DNA of 12,813 nt from Nocardia sp. (GTDB taxonomy: Bacteria; Actinomycetota; Actinomycetes; Mycobacteriales; Mycobacteriaceae): assembly GCA_013361595.1 (NCBI GenBank), contig JABFXT010000401.1, positions 1-12,813 on the forward strand, in the 5' to 3' direction. Both the position numbers and the translations under genes were made by a program. Positions 1-5,620 of this stretch are shown here, piece by piece. The notes under the pieces are model-generated. The model was not told where the DNA came from. It ran no database searches and was given only the letters and a program-made list of their open reading frames with translations. Each line of letters starts with the position of its first letter. The stretch's first letter is position 1.

Positions 1-95
1 ATCAGGCCGTCGGCTCCCATCTGCCGGACGGCCTGACTGATCGCGCGCGGTGTGACATGGGTCGGTGCCGTGATGTCGGTGACCGTCTCGGCGCC
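1..95 (-). CDS. Partial MarR-like winged-helix fragment, cut by the window edge
   Basis: On the minus strand, one frame that runs open to the left edge translates to a stretch containing VTDITAPTHVTPRAISQAVR followed by QMGADGL. This looks like the recognition helix and start of the wing in MarR-family repressors, whose usual form is a VTP.A.SQ.VR.LE.DGL pattern. No ATG lies in this frame between the upstream stop (237-239) and the edge. The only GTG, at 201-203, would overlap the neighbouring TetR gene by about 80 bases, and the peptide before the helix does not look conserved. It could be a gene start with an unusual initiation codon, a gene disrupted by a frameshift, or a degraded remnant. 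A competing frame begins with an ATG that overlaps the TetR stop (ATGA) but encodes only a 41-residue Pro/Arg/His-rich peptide. The family call rests on about 30 residues, so confidence is low. Confidence 0.3.
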
Positions 96-123
96 CGAAC
101 GTGCGGGTGCGGGTTGGCCGGTG

Positions 124-708
124 TCATGAATGGCCGGTCGCCGGGATCGCGCGTTCCACGGCCACGCGGACCAGTTCGTCGGCCTGCTCCTGGGTGAAGA
201 CACCGGGGAGGGTGAGCCGTTCGAGGGTGAGCCAGTTCAGTGCGAGGAACAGGAGGATGACGGTGTTCTCGTCGCCCGGCATCCCGTTGTCCAGATGGTT
301 GCGGATGTTGAAGTCCAGGTCCGCGCGGACTCGTTCGGTGAGCAGGGCCTGCAATTCGGGGCGCCGGGTGGCCTCCAGCCGGAGTTCGAGGAGCGCGAGG
401 TAGCCGGTATGGAAGCGGGTGACACGGCCGACGACGTCGGTCATGAGTTCGGTGACGGTCTCCCTGGTGCGTGATCCGTGCAGTTTCGCCATGGTCGATT
501 CGTCCGGGATGAGTCGCTCGTAATAGCGATGGCCCACCTGTACGAGGAGGTCGTCGCGGTTGGCGAAGTAGTTCGAGGCGGTTCCGGCGGGTACCACCGC
601 CTCTTTGTCCACGGCGCGGAAGGTCAGCCCGCGGGCCCCGTCGCGGGCCAGGACCTCGATCGATGCATCCAGCAGTGCTTGTCGGCGTTCGGGGTTCGTG
701 CGGACCAC
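124..708 (-). CDS. TetR/AcrR-family transcriptional repressor
   Basis: This is a 194-residue one-domain regulator with an N-terminal helix-turn-helix and an all-helical ligand-binding and dimerisation region. The HTH spans about residues 28-54, with LTFRAVD, a turn at VPAGT and the recognition helix ending ASNYFANRDDL, which is the classic TetR signature. Length is normal for the family. I chose the GTG at 706-708, giving VVRTNPERRQ, because GGAG lies nine bases before it and because relatives begin close to an RTNPERR motif. An ATG at 721-723 in the same frame adds five residues but has no ribosome-binding site. A palindrome and a second copy of its half-site lie just upstream (726-764), so autoregulation is likely. 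The effector is unknown. Possible targets are itself and the rightward hydrolase gene beyond the gap. Confidence 0.88.
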   Translation of the reverse strand: MVRTNPERRQALLDASIEVLARDGARGLTFRAVDKEAVVPAGTASNYFANRDDLLVQVGHRYYERLIPDESTMAKLHGSRTRETVTELMTDVVGRVTRFHTGYLALLELRLEATRRPELQALLTERVRADLDFNIRNHLDNGMPGDENTVILLFLALNWLTLERLTLPGVFTQEQADELVRVAVERAIPATGHS

Positions 709-724
709 TTGACACCACTCCATC

Positions 725-764
725 TGTAGTACTACGGTTCAAACCACTTCGTGCAGAGTACTAC
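725..764. promoter_or_regulatory. Probable TetR operator: palindrome plus second half-site
   Basis: GTAGTACTAC at 726-735 is a perfect 10-bp palindrome. Its half AGTACTAC occurs again at 757-764, 29 bases further on. Both copies lie just upstream of the leftward TetR gene. On the minus strand TACTCT (755-760) fits the actinobacterial TANNNT -10 pattern and overlaps the second copy. I see no convincing -35. A bound repressor would cover the start of transcription. The repeats are seen in the sequence; the operator role is inferred from position and symmetry. Confidence 0.5.
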
Positions 765-1085
765 ATACGAGGCGGTAAAGATGCGAAGGTTCACCTTTCC
801 GCCGCGCCGGAGGACAGTGTCCGCCGGATTCACGAAAGGCATATCGGTATGCGAAAGCAGCACGGCACCTACCCGATCCGCAACCATCAGCGGCGATTCG
901 TCGCGCGCCCGGTGCCGCCGCGCACGGCTGCGGGTACCGAGCGCGCATGGTCCGGGCGTGGCAGGCGCGGAGCCCGGTAGCGCGGAAATGGGCCGAGGCC
1001 GCCCCGGCCCGAGCGCCGCACCGCCGTGACGGCAGGACGGAACCGGCATGAAACAGCTTGCGACAGAGAAGGAAAGAGCTCGGAT
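765..1085. other. Intergenic stretch with no supported gene
   Basis: Between the putative operator and the hydrolase start there are about 320 bases in which I find no protein that looks real. Open frames here are short and rich in Arg, Pro and Gly. The best of them, at 849-980 on the plus strand, has AAAGG nine bases before its ATG but encodes a 43-residue basic peptide with no recognisable motif. I find no clear TTGACA/TANNNT pair for the hydrolase, so its promoter is not located. Confidence 0.5.
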
Positions 1086-1964
1086 ATGCGTGATGTGAAG
1101 ATCTGGAGTGAAGAGGCCGGCGCCGGAACGGACGGGCCGATCCTGTTGATCATGGGTTCCATGTCGCAGGGCATCCTGTGGCCCGACGAGTTCGTCGGCC
1201 GTCTCGTGGCCGGCGGTCGCCGGGTTATCCGGTACGACCACCGTGACACGGGGCTGTCGGACACGGTGGACTTCGCGGCCGATCCCTACACCTGGGCCGA
1301 TATCAAGAACGACGTCTACCGCGTGATGGATGCCCACGGCCTGGACAGTGCGCATCTGGTCTGCCATTCGGCGGGTGGGCTGCTCGGCCAATTCATCGCG
1401 GTCGAGCAGCCGGAGCGGGTGCGGACGTTGACCCTGATCGGGTCCTCGCCGCTCGGCGGTGGCGAAGGGCAGGTCCTCATGCGGGCGCTGCTGGGGCAGC
1501 CGCAACTCGAGGGGAGTCTGCCCGAGCCGTCGCCGGAGTTCGTGGACTTCTATCGGGCCCTTCTGGCCGCCGCGCCGCCGGCGGACCGGGCCGGCCGGAT
1601 CGAGGGCATGGTCGCCGAGCAGCGGGTACTGCACGGCACCGGACTGCCGTTCGACGAGAGCGCGGCCCGCCGGCTGCAGGAGCGGATCCACGACCGGGCG
1701 CGCGATCTGGCGGCGGTGGCGAACCACCGGCTGGCGGCGGCGGCCGATCCGGATTTCGAGCCGGCGGGTGAGTTGCACCGGGTGCAGGCGCCCACGCTGA
1801 TCGTCGAGGGCAGCCACGAACCGGCCAAGCCCGGCCATTCGGCGATCATCGCCGGGCGGATTCCAGGGGCGCGACTGATGGTCGTGGCCGGTATGGGTCA
1901 TACGCTCCCGCCGGAGGTGCACGGAGAACTGGCCGATGCCGTCCTCGCGCATACCGCCGGGTGA
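1086..1964 (+). CDS. Alpha/beta-fold hydrolase, RdmC-like esterase group
   Basis: This is a 292-residue single-domain alpha/beta hydrolase, presumably cytoplasmic because it has no signal peptide. From the start codon the order is the oxyanion-loop region LLIMGSMSQG (about 20-29), the RYDHRDTGLS motif (49-58) seen in the aclacinomycin-methylesterase (RdmC)-like group, the nucleophile elbow CHSAGG with Ser95, and the C-terminal GMGHTLP with His272. Two catalytic positions are unusual. The first residue of the GxSxG elbow is Cys, and the acid position after the sixth strand (EGSHEPAKP) carries Glu245 where Asp is usual. The substrate cannot be read from the sequence. I chose the ATG at 1086, preceded by AAGGA twelve bases upstream. 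An in-frame GTG at 1026 would add twenty residues that do not resemble the family. A small gene follows after three bases. Confidence 0.85.
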   Translation: MRDVKIWSEEAGAGTDGPILLIMGSMSQGILWPDEFVGRLVAGGRRVIRYDHRDTGLSDTVDFAADPYTWADIKNDVYRVMDAHGLDSAHLVCHSAGGLLGQFIAVEQPERVRTLTLIGSSPLGGGEGQVLMRALLGQPQLEGSLPEPSPEFVDFYRALLAAAPPADRAGRIEGMVAEQRVLHGTGLPFDESAARRLQERIHDRARDLAAVANHRLAAAADPDFEPAGELHRVQAPTLIVEGSHEPAKPGHSAIIAGRIPGARLMVVAGMGHTLPPEVHGELADAVLAHTAG

Positions 1965-1967
1965 GTC

Positions 1968-2222
1968 GTGCCGGGAGCATGGACGGTCGAAGTCGTCGCC
2001 GCGGCGGTATCTCACACCGACGATTTCCTGCACGCGCATATCCGGCCCCGGTTCGACTGGGAGCCCGATGATCTGGTGCGCGGGCCGGTCTGGTTGTACC
2101 CGCGTGACAGATGGACCGATCCGCTGTACCGGCTCGGTCCGGGTCATGAACCGGTTCGGAGCAACATCGGCGCCGAACTGGATCGTCTCGGTGCCGGGCG
2201 CCCGGGCGGAGGCCCGCCCTGA
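1968..2222 (+). CDS. Small hypothetical protein coupled to the hydrolase
   Basis: I do not recognise this 84-residue protein. It starts at a GTG only three bases after the hydrolase stop, and the upstream sequence offers only a weak GGTGAG ribosome-binding site, so translation probably depends on reinitiation after the hydrolase. Codon use is strongly GC-ending, as expected for a real gene in this genome. The composition is that of a compact soluble protein: aromatic and acidic, with PRFDWEPDDLV and a WLYPRDRWTDPLYRLGPG stretch in the middle, no membrane segment, and a Gly/Pro-rich tail after about residue 75. Its position suggests a partner or accessory role for the hydrolase, but that is inference. 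It could be a chance frame, although the mid-protein composition argues against that. Confidence 0.55.
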   Translation: MPGAWTVEVVAAAVSHTDDFLHAHIRPRFDWEPDDLVRGPVWLYPRDRWTDPLYRLGPGHEPVRSNIGAELDRLGAGRPGGGPP

Positions 2223-2230
2223 CATCGGGA

Positions 2231-2258
2231 GACCGCCGGGGCCGGGTGGCTCGCGGTC
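2231..2258. terminator. Weak hairpin between convergent genes
   Basis: GACCGC (2231-2236) and GCGGTC (2253-2258) can pair as a six-base stem around a 16-base loop, which can itself form a small GCC/GGC stem. It lies in the 40-base gap between the rightward small gene and the leftward TetR gene, where a two-way terminator would be expected. There is no T-run on either side, so the call is tentative. Confidence 0.25.
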
Positions 2259-2262
2259 CGGA

Positions 2263-2826
2263 TCATTCGAACCGGCAGAGCTGCAACAGTTCGCGTGCGA
2301 TCGCGACCGCGGCGCGGTGGCATTCGTCGTCGGACAGTGGGAGGTCGCCCATCATCGCGGTGCTCCAGCTGATCGCCAGTAGTGCCTGCCGGGCATGGAA
2401 GACGTCGAGCGGGTCGCGTGCCGGTTCGGTCATCAGGTCCGCGATCAGGCGGAACTGGTAGCGCAGGCTCACTCCGAAACCGAGTTCCCGGAAGGCCGGT
2501 TGGTTCTCGTGCATGAACCGCACCATGTCGCGGCCGGTGCTGTGCAGGAGTTCGCCGTAGCGGTCGAGGATCTCCTCCGCGCGGGCGCGGCCCGGCGGTG
2601 CGGTCTCGGCCCAGGCGACGAGGTCGTCGACGCCGCCGCGGACATCGTCGGAGAGGCTGGCGACGATATCTTCCTTGGTCCGGAAGTGGTAGTACAGGGC
2701 GGCTTTGGTGACTTCGAGCCGGTCGGCGATCTGCCGTAGTGAAGTCTTGTCGTAGCCCTGTTCGGCGAACAGTTCCATCGCCACCGCTCGGATGCGGTCG
2801 CGGGTATCGCTGCGCCGGGTGCCCAC
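2263..2826 (-). CDS. TetR/AcrR-family transcriptional regulator
   Basis: This 187-residue regulator has a typical TetR N-terminal domain: RDRIRAVAMELFAEQGYDKTS, then the helix-turn-helix at about residues 29-53 (LRQIADRLEVTKAALYYHF, RTKEDI). The rest is a helical effector-binding domain with no assigned ligand. Initiation is at a GTG (2824-2826) with a strong AAGGAG five bases upstream. It is divergent from the methyltransferase gene, with about 100 bases between the two starts. The shared region carries a promoter for the methyltransferase and a 22-base palindrome, the usual arrangement for a TetR repressor controlling itself and its neighbour. The family call is firm; the regulatory target is inferred. 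Confidence 0.92.
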   Translation of the reverse strand: MGTRRSDTRDRIRAVAMELFAEQGYDKTSLRQIADRLEVTKAALYYHFRTKEDIVASLSDDVRGGVDDLVAWAETAPPGRARAEEILDRYGELLHSTGRDMVRFMHENQPAFRELGFGVSLRYQFRLIADLMTEPARDPLDVFHARQALLAISWSTAMMGDLPLSDDECHRAAVAIARELLQLCRFE

Positions 2827-2841
2827 AGTGGCTCCTTCTGA

Positions 2842-2870
2842 TTGACGGTTCGCAGGGGAGAGCCTAACGT
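2842..2870 (+). promoter_or_regulatory. Promoter for the methyltransferase gene
   Basis: TTGACG (2842-2847) and TAACGT (2865-2870) are separated by exactly 17 bases. The first matches the -35 consensus at five of six positions and the second fits the TANNNT -10 pattern of actinobacterial housekeeping promoters. Transcription would start near 2877, just before the palindrome at 2886-2907. This is the best-formed promoter in the window. Confidence 0.6.
2861..2866 (-). promoter_or_regulatory. Possible -10 of the divergent TetR gene
   Basis: On the minus strand this reads TAGGCT, a TANNNT-type -10 hexamer about 35 bases from the GTG start. It overlaps the -10 of the opposite promoter. The -35 region, near 2884-2889, matches the consensus poorly and lies inside or beside the putative operator. 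Confidence 0.35.
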
Positions 2871-2885
2871 CTGCGATGGAACCGG

Positions 2886-2907
2886 TTACTAGCCGGTCGA
2901 CAAGTAA
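2886..2907. promoter_or_regulatory. Probable TetR operator in the divergent region
   Basis: A 22-base imperfect palindrome begins TTACT and ends AGTAA; eight of eleven base pairs are symmetric about its centre. It lies directly downstream of the predicted methyltransferase transcription start and upstream of the leftward regulator's -10, so one bound dimer could block both. AACCGGTT (2880-2887), an 8-base palindrome, abuts it and could be part of an alternative or extended site. Symmetry and position are seen; binding is inferred. Confidence 0.5.
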
Positions 2908-2928
2908 GTTTTAGGGGAGGTGTCACCG

Positions 2929-3786
2929 ATGAGCGAACCCACTGCTCAGGTACCGACCGCCGGTGTGGCGATGACCGCGATCGGGGTCGCGCTCATCCGG
3001 GTCCGGGAAAGCCGCCGGCCGGACCGGCTCTACGACGATCCGCTGGCCGCGGCGTTCGTCGCCGCGGCGCGACCGGCCTTCGACGCAGACCGCTGGTCGC
3101 GCTTGGAAGCATTGGCCGATCAGTTCTATGAAGGGCGATCTCTCGCGGTCAAGGTCGTGGACGACAGTTTCGCGGCGGCGGTGGCGGCCGGATGCGGGCA
3201 GATCGTCCTGCTCGGTGCCGGGCTCGACACCCGGGCCTTCCGGCTCGGGCTACCGCCCGCCACGGTCCTGTTCGAGGTGGATCTGCCCGAACTGTTCGAA
3301 TTCAAGGAGCCGGTGCTGACCGCGAACGGCGCGCGGGCGGAATGTGCGCGGCGGGTGGCCGCGGCCGACCTCCGCGGCGACTGGGCGCGGGAGCTGGCGG
3401 GACAGGGGTTCGATCCCGGAATACCCACGCTGTGGGCGGACGAGGGAGTGCTCGGTTATCTCCCCAGGGCGGCCGCGCACGCGGTGACCGCGACCGTGAC
3501 GGAACTGTCGGCTCCGGGCAGCCGGTTCGGTATCGGCCGGTTCCGGGTCGAGGCCGCGGCGCCGCGCTATCGAGAGTTGCGTGAACTGGTGTCCGGGGAC
3601 GCCGATGCCGCGCGTCCGGTGCACGGACTCGGCCCGGACGCGGAATCGTGGTTCGCCGAACACGGTTGGCGAACCACCTTCCGCCCCTGGAACGACCTCG
3701 TCGCCCCCTACGGGCGGCCCGGCATGGGGAGTGTCCCGGGTATGGGCACGGTGCTGGCCGTCCGCGAACGACCGATCACCCGGTGA
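2929..3786 (+). CDS. Class I SAM-dependent methyltransferase (TIGR00027 / leucine-carboxyl-methyltransferase-like)
   Basis: This 285-residue protein belongs to the group of putative S-adenosylmethionine-dependent methyltransferases that is expanded in mycobacteria and nocardiae. The SAM-binding motif I is VLLGAGLDTRAFRL (about 93-106). It is followed by the acidic ribose-binding strand FEVDLPELFEFK (115-126), AADLRGDW (145-152) and WADEGVLGYLP (169-179), the family's W.AEG...YL element. The N-terminus (VAMTAIGVALIRVRESRRPDRLYDDPLA) is also characteristic. Acceptor substrates of this family are mostly unknown, so none is assigned. I chose the ATG at 2929, with GGGGAGG eight bases before it, rather than the in-frame GTG at 2920, which lies on that ribosome-binding site. 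The gene is divergent from a TetR regulator and probably repressed by it. Confidence 0.9.
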   Translation: MSEPTAQVPTAGVAMTAIGVALIRVRESRRPDRLYDDPLAAAFVAAARPAFDADRWSRLEALADQFYEGRSLAVKVVDDSFAAAVAAGCGQIVLLGAGLDTRAFRLGLPPATVLFEVDLPELFEFKEPVLTANGARAECARRVAAADLRGDWARELAGQGFDPGIPTLWADEGVLGYLPRAAAHAVTATVTELSAPGSRFGIGRFRVEAAAPRYRELRELVSGDADAARPVHGLGPDAESWFAEHGWRTTFRPWNDLVAPYGRPGMGSVPGMGTVLAVRERPITR

Positions 3787-3856
3787 CCGCGCCGACAGGT
3801 CCGGGGACGCGGGCGGTCCGTGGCGGCGCTCACATCCGAACCCTGGTCCTCACCTG

Positions 3857-3887
3857 GTGAAAAGGCCCGTTCGGCGGCTGATAGGCT
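3857..3887 (+). promoter_or_regulatory. Probable promoter of the pyr operon
   Basis: TAGGCT (3882-3887) fits the TANNNT -10 pattern. A weak -35, GTGAAA (3857-3862), lies 19 bases upstream. Transcription would start around 3894-3898, so the mRNA leader would be only about 50 bases and would begin almost exactly at the foot of the PyrR hairpin. I see no terminator for the preceding methyltransferase in 3787-3856, so some readthrough is possible. Confidence 0.45.
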
Positions 3888-3898
3888 GCTCGGCGTAA

Positions 3899-3941
3899 GA
3901 CATCCTTTAACGGACCGTCCAGTGAGGCGGGGAAGGAGGTC
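3899..3941 (+). promoter_or_regulatory. PyrR-binding RNA hairpin that sequesters the pyrR ribosome-binding site
   Basis: The leader contains GTCCAGTGAGGC (3917-3928), which matches the known PyrR-binding-loop core UCCNGNGAGG exactly. It folds with CCG (3915-3917) pairing to CGG (3928-3930) and U3918-C3919 pairing to G3926-G3927, leaving the hexaloop CAGUGA. Below lies a purine-rich bulge on the 5' side (AACGGA, 3909-3914). In the lower stem TCCTT (3903-3907) pairs with AAGGA (3933-3937), extended by GAC/GTC (3899-3901 with 3939-3941) around one mismatch. The lower stem contains AAGGAGG, the Shine-Dalgarno of pyrR. PyrR bound to UMP or UTP would therefore stabilise a structure that hides the ribosome-binding site. 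PyrR translational repression has been reported in Mycobacterium smegmatis. There is no terminator or antiterminator in the leader, unlike in Bacillus. Confidence 0.85.
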
Positions 3942-3944
3942 GGT

Positions 3945-4583
3945 ATGGCCGTGCCCGAAGAACGGACGCCCGGCGCTGCCGAGGCAACGCCACAGCCCGA
4001 GCGGCACACGCCGGAATGGGTGGCGACAGGCCGCGAATTGCTCTCCGCCTCCGATGTCGGCCGCACCGTCGCGCGGATCGCGCACCAGATCATCGAACGC
4101 ACCGCTCTCGATTCGGGCGATCCCGAAACGCCCCGGGTGGTCCTGATCGGGATCCCGACCCGCGGCACCACCCTCGCGCATCGGCTCACCGACAAGATCG
4201 AGGAGTTCTCCGGGGTCCGGCCCGCGCTCGGCTCGCTCGACATCACGCTCTACCGCGACGATCTGCGCAGCAAACCGCACCGCCCGCTGGAGCGCACCTC
4301 GGTGCCGGAGGGCGGGGTGGAGGACGCGCTGGTGGTACTGGTCGACGACGTACTCTTCTCCGGCCGCACCGTGCGCTCCGCTCTCGACGCGCTGCGGGAC
4401 CTGGGCCGCCCGCGTGCCGTCCAGCTCGCGGTGCTGGTCGACCGAGGCCACCGCGAACTGCCGATCCGCGCCGATTTCGTCGGTAAGAATGTGCCCACCG
4501 CGCGTACCGAGGACGTTTCGGTGCTGCTCACCGAACACGACGGCCGCGACGGCGTTTTCCTGCATCAGGGGGAGGGACAGTGA
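3945..4583 (+). CDS. pyrR: PyrR: pyr operon RNA-binding regulator / uracil phosphoribosyltransferase
   Basis: This 212-residue protein has the phosphoribosyltransferase fold. PyrR binds pyr leader RNA when UMP or UTP is high and often has weak uracil phosphoribosyltransferase activity. Visible landmarks are RIAHQIIER (44-52), GIPTRG (69-74), [10 protein letters not shown] (99-108), the PRPP loop [13 protein letters not shown] (130-142), and the PyrR-specific [22 protein letters not shown] (164-185). About 22 residues precede the region aligning with the N-terminus of Bacillus PyrR. This Pro/Glu-rich extension probably is translated, because the ATG at 3945 has AAGGAGG five bases upstream and sits directly after the PyrR hairpin. 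It is the first gene of the operon and overlaps pyrB by four bases. Regulation is probably by its own binding to the hairpin at 3899-3941. Confidence 0.96.
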   Translation: MAVPEERTPGAAEATPQPERHTPEWVATGRELLSASDVGRTVARIAHQIIERTALDSGDPETPRVVLIGIPTRGTTLAHRLTDKIEEFSGVRPALGSLDITLYRDDLRSKPHRPLERTSVPEGGVEDALVVLVDDVLFSGRTVRSALDALRDLGRPRAVQLAVLVDRGHRELPIRADFVGKNVPTARTEDVSVLLTEHDGRDGVFLHQGEGQ

Positions 4584-5536
4584 GACATCTGCTGACCGTG
4601 ACCGATCTGGATCACGAGACCGCCACCGGACTGCTCGACGAGGCCGAACGCTTCGAACAGGCACTTCTGGGCCGCGAAGTACACAAACTGCCCACCCTGC
4701 GTGGCCGCACCGTGATGACGGTGTTCTTCGAGAACTCCACCCGTACCCGGGTCTCCTTCGAGGTCGCGGGTAAATGGATGAGCGCCGATGTGATCAATGT
4801 GAGCGCGAGCAGTTCCTCGGTCGCCAAGGGGGAGTCGCTGCGCGATACCGCGCTCACGTTGCACGCCGCCGGCGCCGACGCGCTCATCGTGCGCCATCCC
4901 GCCTCCGGCGCGGCCCATCAGATCACCCGCTGGTTCGAGGACTGGTCGCGGCAGTCGGGCAGTGCGGTACCGGCCGTGATCAACGCCGGTGACGGTACCC
5001 ATCAGCACCCCACCCAGGCCTTGCTGGACGCGCTGACCCTCCGGCAGCGGCTCGGCGATATCGCCGGGAAACGGGTCGTGATCGTCGGGGACATCCTGCA
5101 CAGCCGGGTGGCCCGATCCAATGCCTTCCTGCTGTCCACACTCGGTGCGGAGGTGGTGCTGGTGGCGCCGCGCACGCTGCTGCCGGTGGGTGTCGAGGAC
5201 TGGCCGGTACGGGTGTCGGTGGATCTGGATTCCGAACTACCCGGTGCCGACGCGGTGCTCATGCTGCGGGTCCAGGCGGAGCGGATGAACGGCGGATTCT
5301 TCCCGTCGGCCCGCGAGTACTCGATCCGCTACGGCCTCTCGGAGCGGCGGCTGGCGCTGCTCGACGAACACGCGGTGGTACTGCACCCGGGTCCGATGCT
5401 GCGGGGTATGGAGATCGCGTCCGCGGTGGCCGACTCGCCTCGCGCCGCCGTATTGCAACAGGTGACGAACGGAGTCCATATGCGGATGGCGGTGCTGTTC
5501 CGCCTACTGGTCGGAGTACAGGAGGCCGTGGCGTGA
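4580..5536 (+). CDS. pyrB: Aspartate carbamoyltransferase, catalytic subunit
   Basis: The enzyme joins carbamoyl phosphate and L-aspartate to give N-carbamoyl-L-aspartate, the first committed step of UMP synthesis. The 318-residue length is normal for the catalytic chain. The phosphate-binding [13 protein letters not shown] motif lies at 49-61, the mobile 80s-type loop with Lys84 in SSSVAKGES at 78-86, RHPASG at 105-110, and [16 protein letters not shown] at 135-150. The aspartate-side elements MLRVQAER (228-235) and HPGPMLRG (269-276) are also intact. The GTG start is inside the pyrR stop (GTGA overlap) and follows GGAGGG. No pyrI regulatory-subunit gene is present, as is usual in actinobacteria, where the enzyme is likely a plain trimer or associates with dihydroorotase. 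Control is probably through coupling to pyrR. Confidence 0.97.
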   Translation: MRHLLTVTDLDHETATGLLDEAERFEQALLGREVHKLPTLRGRTVMTVFFENSTRTRVSFEVAGKWMSADVINVSASSSSVAKGESLRDTALTLHAAGADALIVRHPASGAAHQITRWFEDWSRQSGSAVPAVINAGDGTHQHPTQALLDALTLRQRLGDIAGKRVVIVGDILHSRVARSNAFLLSTLGAEVVLVAPRTLLPVGVEDWPVRVSVDLDSELPGADAVLMLRVQAERMNGGFFPSAREYSIRYGLSERRLALLDEHAVVLHPGPMLRGMEIASAVADSPRAAVLQQVTNGVHMRMAVLFRLLVGVQEAVA

Positions 5537-5620
5537 GCGAGTCGGGCCCGGAGTCGGCAGCGGAGCGTAACCACGGAGGGCCCTCGCGCACGCCCGGAGA
5601 ACACAGCGTGAGCGAGTCGG
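5521..5620 (+). repeat. Direct repeat duplicating a translation-start block at pyrC
   Basis: GCGTGAGCGAGTCGG occurs perfectly at 5531-5545 and 5606-5620, exactly 75 bases (25 codons) apart and in the same frame. Extending upstream, the blocks 5521-5545 and 5596-5620 share 20 of 25 bases. Each has GGAG followed at the same spacing by GTG AGC GAG TCG, so both look like working initiation sites for pyrC. Confidence 0.8.

Noticed and set aside
2..127. A 41-residue frame starting with an ATG that overlaps the TetR stop (ATGA)
   Set aside because: The overlap is attractive, but the product is Pro/Arg/His/Ser-rich without any motif, and another frame on the same strand looks more like protein.
849..980. 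A 43-residue basic peptide in the intergenic gap with a possible AAAGG ribosome-binding site
   Set aside because: Base composition shows little difference between codon positions, the peptide is Arg/Pro/Gly-rich, and nothing links it to a neighbour. Not supported as a gene without homologues.
732..2225. A 497-residue open frame on the minus strand opposite the hydrolase
   Set aside because: Arg/Pro/His-rich with no motif. The plus strand carries a clear alpha/beta hydrolase with its catalytic residues.
3787..3944. Search for a Bacillus-style terminator/antiterminator in the pyr leader
   Set aside because: Only the PyrR-binding hairpin is present. There is no competing structure and no T-run, so attenuation is not supported and translational control is preferred.
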